Of a stretch of DNA of 38,643 bases, positions 16,118 through 24,812 are shown piece by piece. Every line of letters begins with the position of its first letter. Position 1 is the stretch's first letter. Under the pieces are notes generated by a model, which ran no database searches, was not told where the DNA came from, and saw only the letters and a program-made list of their open reading frames with translations. The translations under genes and the position numbers were made by a program. This DNA comes from Streptomyces griseus subsp. griseus (lineage in GTDB: Bacteria; Actinomycetota; Actinomycetes; Streptomycetales; Streptomycetaceae), in contig NZ_JOJE01000053.1 in the NCBI RefSeq assembly GCF_000720255.1, positions 1 to 38,643 of the forward strand. Reading direction: 5' to 3'.

Positions 16118-16852
16118 GTGCCCCTGATGTCCAGCACAGAGAAGACCGGACCGGCCATGTCCGCCGCCACGACCTCACGTGTGCCCACTTCGGCCTGGGC
16201 CATGCACAGGACATCCCGCTCCGATCGCCAGGACCGAGTGACCGTGGCCGTCTACGCCGCTGATCCGGTCCTGCGCCTGGGAGTGGTCCAGCAGTTACGC
16301 CAGCGCCCCGAGGTCGAGCTGCTCGCCGACACCGACGCGGAGGGAGCACTGGTGTCGCTGGTGGTGGTGGACCACGTCGACGACGACGTGGCGGCCCTGC
16401 TGCACCGGCTGCGGCACAACACCGCCACCCGCACGGGCCTCGTGGTCGCCACCCTCGGCTCCGGCGCGCTGCAACGCGTCATCGAGTGCGGTGTGGCGGC
16501 GGTGCTGCGCCGCGCCGAGGCCGACCAGGATCAACTCCTCCACCTGGTCCTTGCCATAGCCAACGGCGAGGGCGTGCTGCCCGGGGACCTGCTCGGCAAG
16601 CTCCTCGCCCACGTGGGCGGCTCCCAGCGCTCGGCGCTCGACCCGCGGGGCCTGTCCCTGTCCACGCTGACCACGCGCGAGGCGGACATGCTGCGCATGG
16701 TGTCGGAGGGCCTGGACACCGCGGAGATCGCCCGCAAGACCGCGTACTCCGAACGGACCGTCAAGAACGTCCTGCACGAGGTCATCACACGGCTGCAACT
16801 GCGCAACAGGGCCCACGCGGTCGGCTACGCGCTGCGCAACGGTCTGATCTGA
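16118..16852 (+). CDS. LuxR-type CIS-locus regulator with degenerate receiver and a TTA codon
   Basis: A 244-residue regulator. Residues 1-38 are a loose extension, 41-165 a receiver-like fold and 178-244 a LuxR helix-turn-helix (LTTREADMLRMVSEGLDTAEIARKTAYSERTVKNVLHEVITRLQLRNRAHAVG). The receiver keeps VVVD at the phospho-acceptor strand. It has a single acidic residue (AADP) where two are usual, and arginine (VLRRAEA) where the conserved lysine should be. Control by ordinary phosphorylation is therefore doubtful, and no kinase gene is adjacent. Codon 60 is TTA. The start may be the GTG at 16118 or the ATG at 16127. It heads the CIS genes and is the obvious candidate activator. Confidence 0.85.
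   Translation: MPLMSSTEKTGPAMSAATTSRVPTSAWAMHRTSRSDRQDRVTVAVYAADPVLRLGVVQQLRQRPEVELLADTDAEGALVSLVVVDHVDDDVAALLHRLRHNTATRTGLVVATLGSGALQRVIECGVAAVLRRAEADQDQLLHLVLAIANGEGVLPGDLLGKLLAHVGGSQRSALDPRGLSLSTLTTREADMLRMVSEGLDTAEIARKTAYSERTVKNVLHEVITRLQLRNRAHAVGYALRNGLI
16295..16297 (+). promoter_or_regulatory. In-frame TTA (bldA) codon in the CIS regulator
   Basis: TTA is codon 60 counted from the GTG at 16118 (VVQQLRQRP). It lies in the receiver domain, so failure to read it removes the whole DNA-binding domain. This should tie expression of the CIS locus to the developmental bldA tRNA. Confidence 0.85.
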
Positions 16853-16920
16853 CCCGCCGCTCCGCGACGGCCGGGAACCGGGACTGCCCGAAAGCACACC
16901 GCACGCTTCCCCCGGATCTG

Positions 16921-16971
16921 GCCCCGCCGCCCTGCCGCGCCCCGCGCGCCGCGGCGCAGGGTGGGCGGGGC
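16921..16971 (+). terminator. Long G+C-rich hairpin between regulator and CIS module A
   Basis: GCCCCGCC (16921-16928) pairs with GGCGGGGC (16964-16971). Inside it CCCTGC pairs with GCAGGG, and CGCG with CGCG across a small bulge. This strong stem of about 18 base pairs sits 68 bases after the regulator stop and 38 bases before the ATG of the beta-propeller gene. It may stop read-through from the regulator gene, or act as a leader attenuator of module A. Confidence 0.5.
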
Positions 16972-17009
16972 ACATCCTGGTGCCGCAGCAGAACGCGAGG
17001 GGGACCGTG

Positions 17010-20000
17010 ATGGGAACCGCTGGGCCCGGCGGGCGGTACCGCCTGGGGAGGCTCGGCACGTCGGTGCTGCTGCTGATCCCGCTGCTCGGCGTGACGGCGG
17101 CCTCCGGGCAGGGCAGCGCCGAACCCCGGGCGCGGGTGACCGACGCCGCGGAGACCCGGGTCGCGTACGCCGGTACCCGGCACCGCAGTCTCGGCGAGGT
17201 CTCCGCCACCAACTCCAGCACACCGCTGTTCGGCGCGGGCCCGGCCCACTTCGACGTCCAGCCGTCCGCCCTGGGCGACCAACTGGTCTTCGCGAGCCGC
17301 CGGGACGAGAAGTCCCCGCAGATCTACCTGCGGTCCGCCGACGGTTCCGTGCGCCGCCTCACCCGGGGCATGGACGCGGCGCACCCGCGGCTCACGCCGG
17401 ACGGCCGGGCCGTGGTGTTCGACTCGGCAGGATCCGGCGGCCCGGGCGGCGGGCCGCAGCGCGATGTGTGGCTGGTGCGCACCGACGGCACCGGCCTGAC
17501 CCGGCTGACCGACACCCCCGCCGACGAGGAGTGCCCGACGGTGTCCCCGGACGGCGGGCGCCTGGCGTACTCCAGCGACAGCGATCCGTCGGCCGGACAG
17601 CAGATCTACGTACGGCCGCTGGCCGGCGGCACCGCCACCCGGGTCACCGACCCGGCGAACGGCGCGGCGACCGAACCGGTGTGGAACCCGGTCGACGACA
17701 ACGCGCACCGGGACCTCATCGCGTACACCGCCACCGCCGACGGGCAGAACGGGCCCCGGCTGCGCGTGACGGACGGGACCGACGGGAGCACCGACGGGCC
17801 GCTGCTCGGGGGCGCGCAGGCGGAGTGGCGTGCCCACGGGGCGGCGTGGCTGCCCGACGGGAACGGGGTGCTGTTCCTGAGCCCCGAGATCACCTGTGAG
17901 TGCGAGGGCGACTGGGACCATGTGTTCCGGACGCCGGCCCACTCCACCGGCACTCCCTCGCTGGTGCTCAACGAGGACCGGGAGGTCCTCTCGCCCACCT
18001 GGCTCGGCCCGCTCGACGGCGGCGGTGTCGTGGTGGAGCGCACCTCGGCGTCCGGCCCGCACGTGGTGACGCTGCAGGACGTCCGCACGGACGGGGCCGA
18101 TCCCCGCGACCTGGGGCGGACGGTCCTGAACGAGGACCCGGCGGCCGACACCAACACCGATCCCGCCAAGGACCCGCTGTTCCAGCCCTCGTCCGGCCAC
18201 GACCCGTGGACCGAGCGGCAGAACTACACGCCGGACGGCCGCCGGATCGTGGTGACCCGCTTCGAGGACGACGACGGCCGGAGGATCGAGCGGATCTGGA
18301 TGGCGGACGCCGACGGGACCGGCGAGGCGCCCCTGCCGCTCGCGGGACGCGGTCCGAACGACTGGGACACCGACCCGACGTTCTCCCCGGACGGAAAGTA
18401 CCTCGCCTTCACCCGGACCTCGCCGGGCGGCGTGGGCGACGCCGCGGGACCCAGCCGCATCCTCATCGCGGACGTGGCCACCGGCGCGATCACCGGCCGG
18501 ATCATCCCGCCGGGCGGGCAACTCCAGGGCGAGGACGCCCAGCCCACCTGGTCCTCCGACGGCACCACCCTGGCCTTCACCCGCAACCAGGTGATCGACG
18601 GGGGCGGCGGCAACAAGCACATCTGGACCGTGCCCGTGAACGACCTGGGCCGGCAGCGCGACCTGAGCGCCGCGAACTGCCCGGGCGACTGCGCGGTCAT
18701 CGACGACAGTCCGGCGTTCTCCCCGGACGGCCGGAGCATCGCCTTCAACCGCAAGAACGGCGGCGGCAGGATCGACGAACGGAACGGCATCCTCCTGACG
18801 TCCCCGTCGGGTGGCGAGTGCCGGGTGCTGCTGCCCGCCGCCGCCCGGAACCTGCCCGGCGCCTGCCGCCGGGAGCTGCCGGACACCTCTCGGACCGGCC
18901 CCCACCAGCCGCGGGACGCCGCCTGGACGGCCGACGGTACGGGCCTGGTGTTCAGCTCCCGTGCCGGGCTCGCGGTCAACAGCCCCGAGAAACTGCACAT
19001 CCTGGACCTCGCGTCCGGTGACCTCACCCCCCTCACCACCGGACTCCCGGGCCGCCAGAAGGAACCCGGCGTCCAGCAGTCCGTGGACCTCGCGGTCCAG
19101 GCACCCGGCACCGCCCCCGAGGTCACCGTCGGCCGTTCCACCACGGTCCGCGTCGACATCGTGAACAACGGCCCCGCCGCCTCCCCCGGCACCCGGCTGA
19201 CCATCGCCCCGCCGCCCGGCGTACGGATCACGCGGCTGACCCGGCCCGGGGGCACCTGCGACGCCGCGTCCCTCCAGTGCGACGTCGGCGTGGTGCCGCC
19301 CGGCACCACCGTCCCGGTGGACGTCACCCTCACCGGCGTCACCCCCGGCGACGCGCCGGTCGACTGGTCGGTCACCGGTACGGTCCTGGACCCGCGACCC
19401 AGTGACAACGCCGGCCGGACCGTGGTGCCGGTGCGCGAGGCCACGCCGCCGCCGACGACACCGCCGCCCACTCCCGTACCGCCCACTCCCGTACCGCCGA
19501 CCCCGGTGCCGCCCACTCCCGTACCGCCGACCCCGGTGCCGCCCACCCCCGTGCCGCCCACCGCCGTGCCCCCGGAGCCGGACGCGCCCGAGGCCGGGCC
19601 CGGAGTGCGCGTCACGGCCCAGCCGAACCCCGGCTACGTCGGCGGACGCGTCGTGGTGACGTACACCGTGCGCAACGGCCGCAACGCACTGGCGACCGGG
19701 CTGCGACTGCGTATCGGCCTGCCCAAGGGCATCCCGGACAACGGGCCGCCGCCGGGCTGCGACGCCTCCCGGGTGTGCGCGCTGCCGGACCTGGAACCGG
19801 GCGCGAGCACTGTCGTCCGGGTCGTCCTGAGCCCGAAGAAGGCGCTGACCGGGCGCGTCACCGGCAAGCTCACCACCACCGGGACGGACGCCGACCGGAG
19901 CGACAACAGCGCCCGCAAACGGCTGCGCGTCCTCCAGCCGCGCATCATCGCCGTGCCGGACATCGGCAAGCCCGGGTTCGTCACCTCCGTGCGCGGCAAG

Positions 20001-20237
20001 GACTTCCCGCCGGGAGTGCCGGTGCGGTTCACCTGGAAGCCGGGGATCACCGCGGCGGCGGCACCGACCGTGCCCAAGCCCGACGGCACGTTCATCGGCC
20101 AGCTGCTCATCCTCGCCAAGGACCAGACCGGGCCACGCGTCATCAGCGCCAAGGGCCCCGGATTCTCACCGGTGAAGACCGACTTCCTGGTGGTCAGCGG
20201 CACCGTGCAGCCGCCCGACACGGTGACCCGCCGATGA
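17010..20237 (+). CDS. Secreted TolB-like beta-propeller protein of the CIS locus
   Basis: A 1075-residue protein. An N-terminal signal peptide (LGTSVLLLIPLLGVTAASGQGSA) is followed by about 650 residues of PD40/TolB-type propeller blades (for example LTPDGRAVVFDSA, VSPDGGRLAYSSD, FSPDGKYLAFTRT, FSPDGRSIAFNRK). Two CARDB/DUF11-like beta-sandwich domains follow, separated by seven PPTPV repeats, and then a C-terminal beta domain. No membrane anchor follows, so it is probably exported. The ATG at 17010 is chosen because GAGGGGGA ends five bases before it; a GTG at 16980 would add ten residues without a ribosome binding site. Its stop overlaps the next start (ATGA), which ties it to the cap gene. 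Role in the CIS unknown. Confidence 0.82.
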   Translation: MGTAGPGGRYRLGRLGTSVLLLIPLLGVTAASGQGSAEPRARVTDAAETRVAYAGTRHRSLGEVSATNSSTPLFGAGPAHFDVQPSALGDQLVFASRRDEKSPQIYLRSADGSVRRLTRGMDAAHPRLTPDGRAVVFDSAGSGGPGGGPQRDVWLVRTDGTGLTRLTDTPADEECPTVSPDGGRLAYSSDSDPSAGQQIYVRPLAGGTATRVTDPANGAATEPVWNPVDDNAHRDLIAYTATADGQNGPRLRVTDGTDGSTDGPLLGGAQAEWRAHGAAWLPDGNGVLFLSPEITCECEGDWDHVFRTPAHSTGTPSLVLNEDREVLSPTWLGPLDGGGVVVERTSASGPHVVTLQDVRTDGADPRDLGRTVLNEDPAADTNTDPAKDPLFQPSSGHDPWTERQNYTPDGRRIVVTRFEDDDGRRIERIWMADADGTGEAPLPLAGRGPNDWDTDPTFSPDGKYLAFTRTSPGGVGDAAGPSRILIADVATGAITGRIIPPGGQLQGEDAQPTWSSDGTTLAFTRNQVIDGGGGNKHIWTVPVNDLGRQRDLSAANCPGDCAVIDDSPAFSPDGRSIAFNRKNGGGRIDERNGILLTSPSGGECRVLLPAAARNLPGACRRELPDTSRTGPHQPRDAAWTADGTGLVFSSRAGLAVNSPEKLHILDLASGDLTPLTTGLPGRQKEPGVQQSVDLAVQAPGTAPEVTVGRSTTVRVDIVNNGPAASPGTRLTIAPPPGVRITRLTRPGGTCDAASLQCDVGVVPPGTTVPVDVTLTGVTPGDAPVDWSVTGTVLDPRPSDNAGRTVVPVREATPPPTTPPPTPVPPTPVPPTPVPPTPVPPTPVPPTPVPPTAVPPEPDAPEAGPGVRVTAQPNPGYVGGRVVVTYTVRNGRNALATGLRLRIGLPKGIPDNGPPPGCDASRVCALPDLEPGASTVVRVVLSPKKALTGRVTGKLTTTGTDADRSDNSARKRLRVLQPRIIAVPDIGKPGFVTSVRGKDFPPGVPVRFTWKPGITAAAAPTVPKPDGTFIGQLLILAKDQTGPRVISAKGPGFSPVKTDFLVVSGTVQPPDTVTRR
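19464..19568 (+). repeat. Seven 15-bp repeats encoding PPTPV
   Basis: Seven in-frame 15-bp units encode PPTPV (the last is PPTAV). Two unit types differing at third positions alternate, so units 2-3 and 4-5 are identical 30-bp blocks, which points to expansion by slippage or unequal crossing over. The proline-rich segment is a rigid linker between two beta-sandwich domains. Confidence 0.9.
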
Positions 20238-20938
20238 TCCACGAGGTCGACGAGGGGCTGCGCCGGCTGCTCGGTGAGTCCGGTCTGGAGGCATCGGGAG
20301 TCGAGGTGGTCTTCGACGCCCCCACCCGGGACTGGGCCGCGCGCCGCAGCGCGCCGACGGTCTGCGTCTTCCTGTACGACATCCGGGAGGACGCGAGCCG
20401 GCGCGGCAGCGGCGGCGGGGAGGTGTACGACGCGGACGGGCACCTCGTGGCGCGGCGCACCCCGCCCCGCTGGTTCGAGCTGACGTATCTGGTCACGGCG
20501 TGGGCGAGCCGCCCGCAGGACGAACACCGGCTGCTCTCGCAGGTGCTCGCCTGTCTGGTGGCCACCGACACACTGCCCGCGCGGCTGCTCACCGGCACGC
20601 TCGCCGAGCTCGGCCTGACCGTGGGACTGGACACCGCCGGGGCGGGGGTCGACGCACCGGCCGCCGCCGACGTGTGGTCGGCGCTCGGCGGCGAGTTGAA
20701 GGCGTCGCTGGGAGTGCGGGTGCGGGCGCCGCTCGCCGGGGTGACCACGGCCGTCGCACCGCCGGTCACCGAAGGCCTCGTGGTGCGCTCCGCCGCCCGG
20801 CGCGAGGGCGGGGGAGCGGAGCCGGGGCGCCGACTGCGCTACACGGAGACGTCCGACCCGGGCCCGGAGGGCTTCGCCGGCCCGCGAGAACGGGGGCCGG
20901 CCCCCACCCGCCGTCGCCGTGGAGACCGCCAGCCATGA
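20234..20938 (+). CDS. DUF4255 protein, CIS tube-terminator/cap (Afp16-like)
   Basis: A 234-residue protein with the DUF4255 signature in its first 190 residues: MIHEVDEGLRRLL at the start, PTVCVFLYDIREDASRR, and RWFELTYLVTAWASRPQDEHRLLSQVLACLV. In Afp/PVC particles the DUF4255 protein (Afp16/Pvc16) caps the end of tube and sheath and fixes the particle length. The C-terminal 40 residues are basic and disordered. The start overlaps the stop of the propeller gene and the stop overlaps the start of the ATPase gene (ATGA both times), so the three should be made together. Confidence 0.88.
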   Translation: MIHEVDEGLRRLLGESGLEASGVEVVFDAPTRDWAARRSAPTVCVFLYDIREDASRRGSGGGEVYDADGHLVARRTPPRWFELTYLVTAWASRPQDEHRLLSQVLACLVATDTLPARLLTGTLAELGLTVGLDTAGAGVDAPAAADVWSALGGELKASLGVRVRAPLAGVTTAVAPPVTEGLVVRSAARREGGGAEPGRRLRYTETSDPGPEGFAGPRERGPAPTRRRRGDRQP

Positions 20939-23046
20939 CACACACCGCGGAACCAGCCGTGGCCGAGCCCCCTGCCACCGAAACCGCCGCCTCCATCGAC
21001 GTAGAGCACCTGTGGATGCGGCTCCACGCGGTCGAGGAGCGGGTGCGGCACGCGGTGGCGGTGCGTCGTGCCGCCGATCCCGACCCCGACGATCCGTACC
21101 GGGGCCAGTACCTCACCCCCGAGGCGGCGGCCCGCATCCTGGACGAGCCGGGCGGCCTCGACGTACCGGCCCACGAACCCTGGCGCGCTCCGGCCGGTTC
21201 CGTCCTCGACGAACTCGCCGGGCGGTTCGGCCTGACGTCGCAGGACGTGGACCTGCTCCTGGTCGCGGTGGCGCCCGACCTGGACGCGCGGTTCGAACGG
21301 CTCTACGGCTACCTCAACGACGACCTGACGCGTCGCCGGCCCACGGTCGGGCTCGCCCTGGAGCTGTGCGGGCTCGGCGGAGCGGCGTCCGCCCGGTTCC
21401 GGCTCGCCCCCGGAGCGCCGCTGATCGAGGGCGGCCTGGTGGAGGTCACCGAGCCGGAACGGCCGCCGCTGTCCCGGGTGTTGGTGGTTCCCGACCGGGT
21501 CACCGCGCACCTGCTCGGCAGCGCGCGGCCCGACGCCCGGCTCGCCGGGGTGCTCGACGAGGCCCACGAGGACCCGACCGCCGAGGCCGCGCAGGTCCGA
21601 CGGACGGCGGCCGCGGCCGGCACCGGTGTCGGCCTCGTCCACCTGCGCGGCCGGGGCGGCGACACCGCGGGGCTGGCCACCGCCGCCCTGCGCGCGGCCG
21701 GGCTGCGTCCGCTCGTCCTGGACGCGGCGGCGCTCGCCCGGCGTTCCGGCGACGTACCGGAGCTGGCGGGGGTGGCCGCACGGGAAGCCCGCCTGACCGG
21801 TGCCGGGATCGTCCTCGGCCCGCTGGAGGCGCTGCCCGCGGAACCCGCCCAACGGGCCCGGACGCTGAGCGTCCTGTGCGCGGCGCTGCGGGGGATCCCC
21901 CTGCTGACGCACGGCGCCGTCGGCTGGGACCCGGCATGGGCGGCCGACACCCCCGTCGTCCTGACCGTGCCGGCGCCTTCCCCCGAACGGCAGGCCGCGC
22001 GCTGGCGGCACGCCCTCGAACGGGCCGCCGGCTCCAAGGCGGAGCTGACCGGCGACGCCGAGGCGCTCGCCCGGGCGGTCGCCGCACACCGCCTGGACTC
22101 CGGGCAGTTGCGCCGCGCCGCCGACGTGGCGGTGCGCACGGCCGCCCTCGCGGACCGCCCGGTCCACCCCGACGATCTGCGGACCGCCGTGCGTGCCCAG
22201 AACGGCGCCGGACTCGACCGGCTCGCCCGCCGGGTGGAGCCGGGGGTCGGCTGGGACGACCTGGTGCTCCCGCCGCTCACCCACCGGCGGCTGCGCGAAC
22301 TCGCGCTGCGTGCCCGCCACCGCGAGCAGGTGCTCGGACAGTGGGGCATGCGGCCCGGCGGCGGCCGGGGGCGCGGTGTGATCGCGCTGTTCGCGGGTGA
22401 GTCGGGTACCGGCAAGACCATGTCCGCCGAGGTCGTCGCGGCGGACCTGGGCATGGACCTGTACGTGGTGGACCTGTCCACAGTTGTGGACAAGTACGTC
22501 GGGGAGACCGAGAAGAACCTGGAGCGGATCTTCACCGGGGCGTCGGCCGTCAACGCCGTGCTGCTCTTCGACGAGGCCGACGCGATCTTCGGCAAGCGTT
22601 CGGAGGTGAAGGACGCGCACGACCGGCACGCCAACATCGAGTCGGCGTACCTGCTCCAGCGCATGGAGTCGTTCGACGGGATCGCGGTGCTGACCACCAA
22701 CCTGCGCGCCAACCTCGACGAGGCGTTCACACGCCGCCTGGACGTGGTGGCGGACTTCCCCGTGCCCGACCCCGGCCAGCGCCTCGCCCTGTGGGAGCGC
22801 TGCCTGGGCGACCGGCTGCCCCGGGCCGGCGACCTGGACCTCGGCTTCTGCGCGGACCGCTTCGAACTGGCCGGCGGCTCGATCCGGGCCTGCGCGGTCA
22901 CCGCCGCCTACCTCGCGGCGGAGTCCGGCGAGCCGCTCACCATGCGGCAGGTGGTGACGGCGGTCGCGCAGGAGTACCGCAAACTCGGACGGCTGGTCCT
23001 GGAGAGCGAGTTCGGGCCGTACCTGGCGGAGGCCACCCAAGCCTGA
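20935..23046 (+). CDS. AAA+ ATPase of the CIS (Afp15/Pvc15-like)
   Basis: A 703-residue protein. About residues 1-270 are an N-terminal region with the helical LTSQDVDLLLVAVAPDLDARFERLYGYLNDD block typical of CIS-associated ATPases. About 270-450 look like a degenerate AAA module without a P-loop. About 455-690 form the active AAA+ module, with Walker A GESGTGKT at 488-495, Walker B LLFDEADAIF (D546, E547) and a sensor-like TTN followed by the arginine-rich AFTRRLD. In Afp and PVC this ATPase is needed for proper particle assembly or cargo handling. It is translationally coupled to the cap gene (ATGA). Confidence 0.92.
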   Translation: MTHTAEPAVAEPPATETAASIDVEHLWMRLHAVEERVRHAVAVRRAADPDPDDPYRGQYLTPEAAARILDEPGGLDVPAHEPWRAPAGSVLDELAGRFGLTSQDVDLLLVAVAPDLDARFERLYGYLNDDLTRRRPTVGLALELCGLGGAASARFRLAPGAPLIEGGLVEVTEPERPPLSRVLVVPDRVTAHLLGSARPDARLAGVLDEAHEDPTAEAAQVRRTAAAAGTGVGLVHLRGRGGDTAGLATAALRAAGLRPLVLDAAALARRSGDVPELAGVAAREARLTGAGIVLGPLEALPAEPAQRARTLSVLCAALRGIPLLTHGAVGWDPAWAADTPVVLTVPAPSPERQAARWRHALERAAGSKAELTGDAEALARAVAAHRLDSGQLRRAADVAVRTAALADRPVHPDDLRTAVRAQNGAGLDRLARRVEPGVGWDDLVLPPLTHRRLRELALRARHREQVLGQWGMRPGGGRGRGVIALFAGESGTGKTMSAEVVAADLGMDLYVVDLSTVVDKYVGETEKNLERIFTGASAVNAVLLFDEADAIFGKRSEVKDAHDRHANIESAYLLQRMESFDGIAVLTTNLRANLDEAFTRRLDVVADFPVPDPGQRLALWERCLGDRLPRAGDLDLGFCADRFELAGGSIRACAVTAAYLAAESGEPLTMRQVVTAVAQEYRKLGRLVLESEFGPYLAEATQA

Positions 23047-23055
23047 GGGCGCGAC

Positions 23056-23076
23056 GTCACCGGGTCGCCCGGCGAC
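23056..23076. terminator. Hairpin between convergent ATPase and nuclease genes
   Basis: GTC-A-CCGGG and CCCGG-C-GAC form a stem with one mismatch and a TCG loop. It fits the 35-base gap between the two converging stop codons, so a bidirectional terminator is plausible, though the stem is short. Confidence 0.4.
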
Positions 23077-23081
23077 AGCGG

Positions 23082-24812
23082 TCAGTGGTCGATGGCCATC
23101 GGGTCGTAGTCCGAATCGGAGCCGCTGCCCTGCGAGTCGAACTGGAGGGTGGCGAACGGCTGCCCCGGCGACTGCGACTGCGACTGGGAGCCGTCGGACA
23201 TCGCCACGTCGGACTCGCTGCTGGAATCCGTGTCGCTGTCGTATACCGGAGCCGGGACGTCGTGCAGCGTGTAAGTGGTGGTGGGACCGGCGCCGTTCTT
23301 GGTCACCCACCCCGTGGCGATGTACGAGGCGATCAGCTTGTCCCGGCGCTCCTTGGGGATGTCCGAGCGGGTCATGCCCTGCGCATGGGTGCCGGCGGTG
23401 CTGGTACCGGCGGCGGGGGCCTGGCCCTGGGCGCTGCTGTTCTCGTAGTCCTGGTACGCGAGGAAGGTGGCCCGGTCTCCGGCCAGCGCCGCCAGGGCGA
23501 ACGCCTGCATCTGGTCCTCGGTCAGCGTCGCCTGACCGTTCAGCCCGTCCTTCACCGCCGTGTAGTACTCCGCCAGGTCGCTCGGGTCCCGGCCGGCCCT
23601 CATCAGGTCATTGATGTCCGGTTCGTTCTCCCAGGTCCTGCTGGGGGCGTTGTTGAGATAGATGTCGATCCGGTTCGGAACCATCACCCGTCGGTGGTTG
23701 CCGTTCGCCGTGTCGTAGCTCACCTCGAAGCGAAGGTTTCCCGCGCCCGTCGCCACCATCTCCTGCTCCATCCGGCGCCACACGCCGGTGCCCTGGTTCA
23801 ACGACCACTGGGGGACGATGTTCTCGGTGACGTCGCTGCCGCCCACCTCCAGCCCCATGACGTGGCCGCGGTCGTAACCCGCGCCGCCGAACAGGTCCTT
23901 CCACACCAGGGCCTCGGAGGGGGCCCCGCGCGTGCCGATCTGGCTCCGGTAGGCCGCGTAGAGCCTCTTGACCGCGACCGGGTTCGGCGCCTGCGCCCGG
24001 CCGGCCGTGCCGGTCGGGGTGATGGGACCGGTCACCGTCCGGGGACGCTGGACGGACAGGTTCTGTGCGAGCGGGGCGCCGGCCTTGCTGGGCTGGTAGT
24101 GCGTCACCACCGCGTTCTCCAGCACGGTGGTGCTGGCCCGCTGCACCGTGTCCGCACCCGCGTACTCCGCCGCCCCCGCCGCGCTGTCCGGCCCGTCCGC
24201 CGGCTTGCGCTGCACGTCCGGCGCCGGTCCCGACATGACCTTGTGCGCGTTGGCCTCGGCGGCCCGCTCGAAGCGGTCACCCGGATCCGACATCGCGAAC
24301 CCGTGCCCGGTGTCCCTGCCCGACACCGGACCGTTGCGCTGCTGGACGACATGGGTGAGCTCGTGGGCGAGGGTGTGCTTGTCGCCGCCGCCGTCGCCGA
24401 CCACGACATGGCTGCCGGAGGTGTAGGCGCGCGCCCCGATGGAGCGGGCCGAGCGGGCGGCGGCGGCACCGGTGTGCAGCCGTACGTCGGAGAAGTCGGT
24501 CCCGAACCGGGACTCCATCTCCTGGCGCACCGGCGCCGCGAGCGGTTTGCCGGCCGAGCGCAGGACCTCGCGCACCCCGGTGTCCGCCTGCTGCTCCGGG
24601 GCGGGCGTGGTGCGCGCGCGGCGGGCGATCATGCCGGTCACCGCGGCGTTGCCCGCGCCGCGCTGCGCCGCACGGAGCGCGTCGGCGGTGAGTGGCGGCG
24701 GCACGGCGGCGCCGCCTGCGGCCGTCTCCCGTCGGCCGGCGGCCGGTCCGCGCGCCGACTGCCGGACCTGGCCCTGTTCGGCCTGCTCGCCGTGCGCCCT
24801 GGACGTCCGCAT
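23082..24812 (-). CDS. eCIS-core (DUF4157) / non-specific endonuclease fusion, probable CIS cargo
   Basis: A 576-residue protein. After a disordered start (1-90), residues 95-165 form the DUF4157 eCIS-core domain: RFGTDFSDVRLHTG, then HTLAHELTHVVQQRNG with HELTH at 150-154. Residues 165-270 are a linker with two VQR motifs. Residues about 280-400 match the DNA/RNA non-specific endonuclease fold: DRGH (catalytic H317), TENIVPQ, LNQG (N339, metal ligand) and VWRRMEQEM (E349), as in the Serratia and NucA nucleases. The tail (520-576) is rich in Ser and Asp. GAGGAGG precedes the ATG. It is transcribed against its neighbours, between ATPase and sheath. Other DUF4157 proteins carry toxins loaded into CIS particles. 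No immunity gene is adjacent. Confidence 0.87.
   Translation of the reverse strand: MRTSRAHGEQAEQGQVRQSARGPAAGRRETAAGGAAVPPPLTADALRAAQRGAGNAAVTGMIARRARTTPAPEQQADTGVREVLRSAGKPLAAPVRQEMESRFGTDFSDVRLHTGAAAARSARSIGARAYTSGSHVVVGDGGGDKHTLAHELTHVVQQRNGPVSGRDTGHGFAMSDPGDRFERAAEANAHKVMSGPAPDVQRKPADGPDSAAGAAEYAGADTVQRASTTVLENAVVTHYQPSKAGAPLAQNLSVQRPRTVTGPITPTGTAGRAQAPNPVAVKRLYAAYRSQIGTRGAPSEALVWKDLFGGAGYDRGHVMGLEVGGSDVTENIVPQWSLNQGTGVWRRMEQEMVATGAGNLRFEVSYDTANGNHRRVMVPNRIDIYLNNAPSRTWENEPDINDLMRAGRDPSDLAEYYTAVKDGLNGQATLTEDQMQAFALAALAGDRATFLAYQDYENSSAQGQAPAAGTSTAGTHAQGMTRSDIPKERRDKLIASYIATGWVTKNGAGPTTTYTLHDVPAPVYDSDTDSSSESDVAMSDGSQSQSQSPGQPFATLQFDSQGSGSDSDYDPMAIDH

Noticed and set aside
19464..19568. Origin-like iterons
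   Set aside because: The units keep the PPTPV reading frame inside the propeller gene; no replication gene is near.
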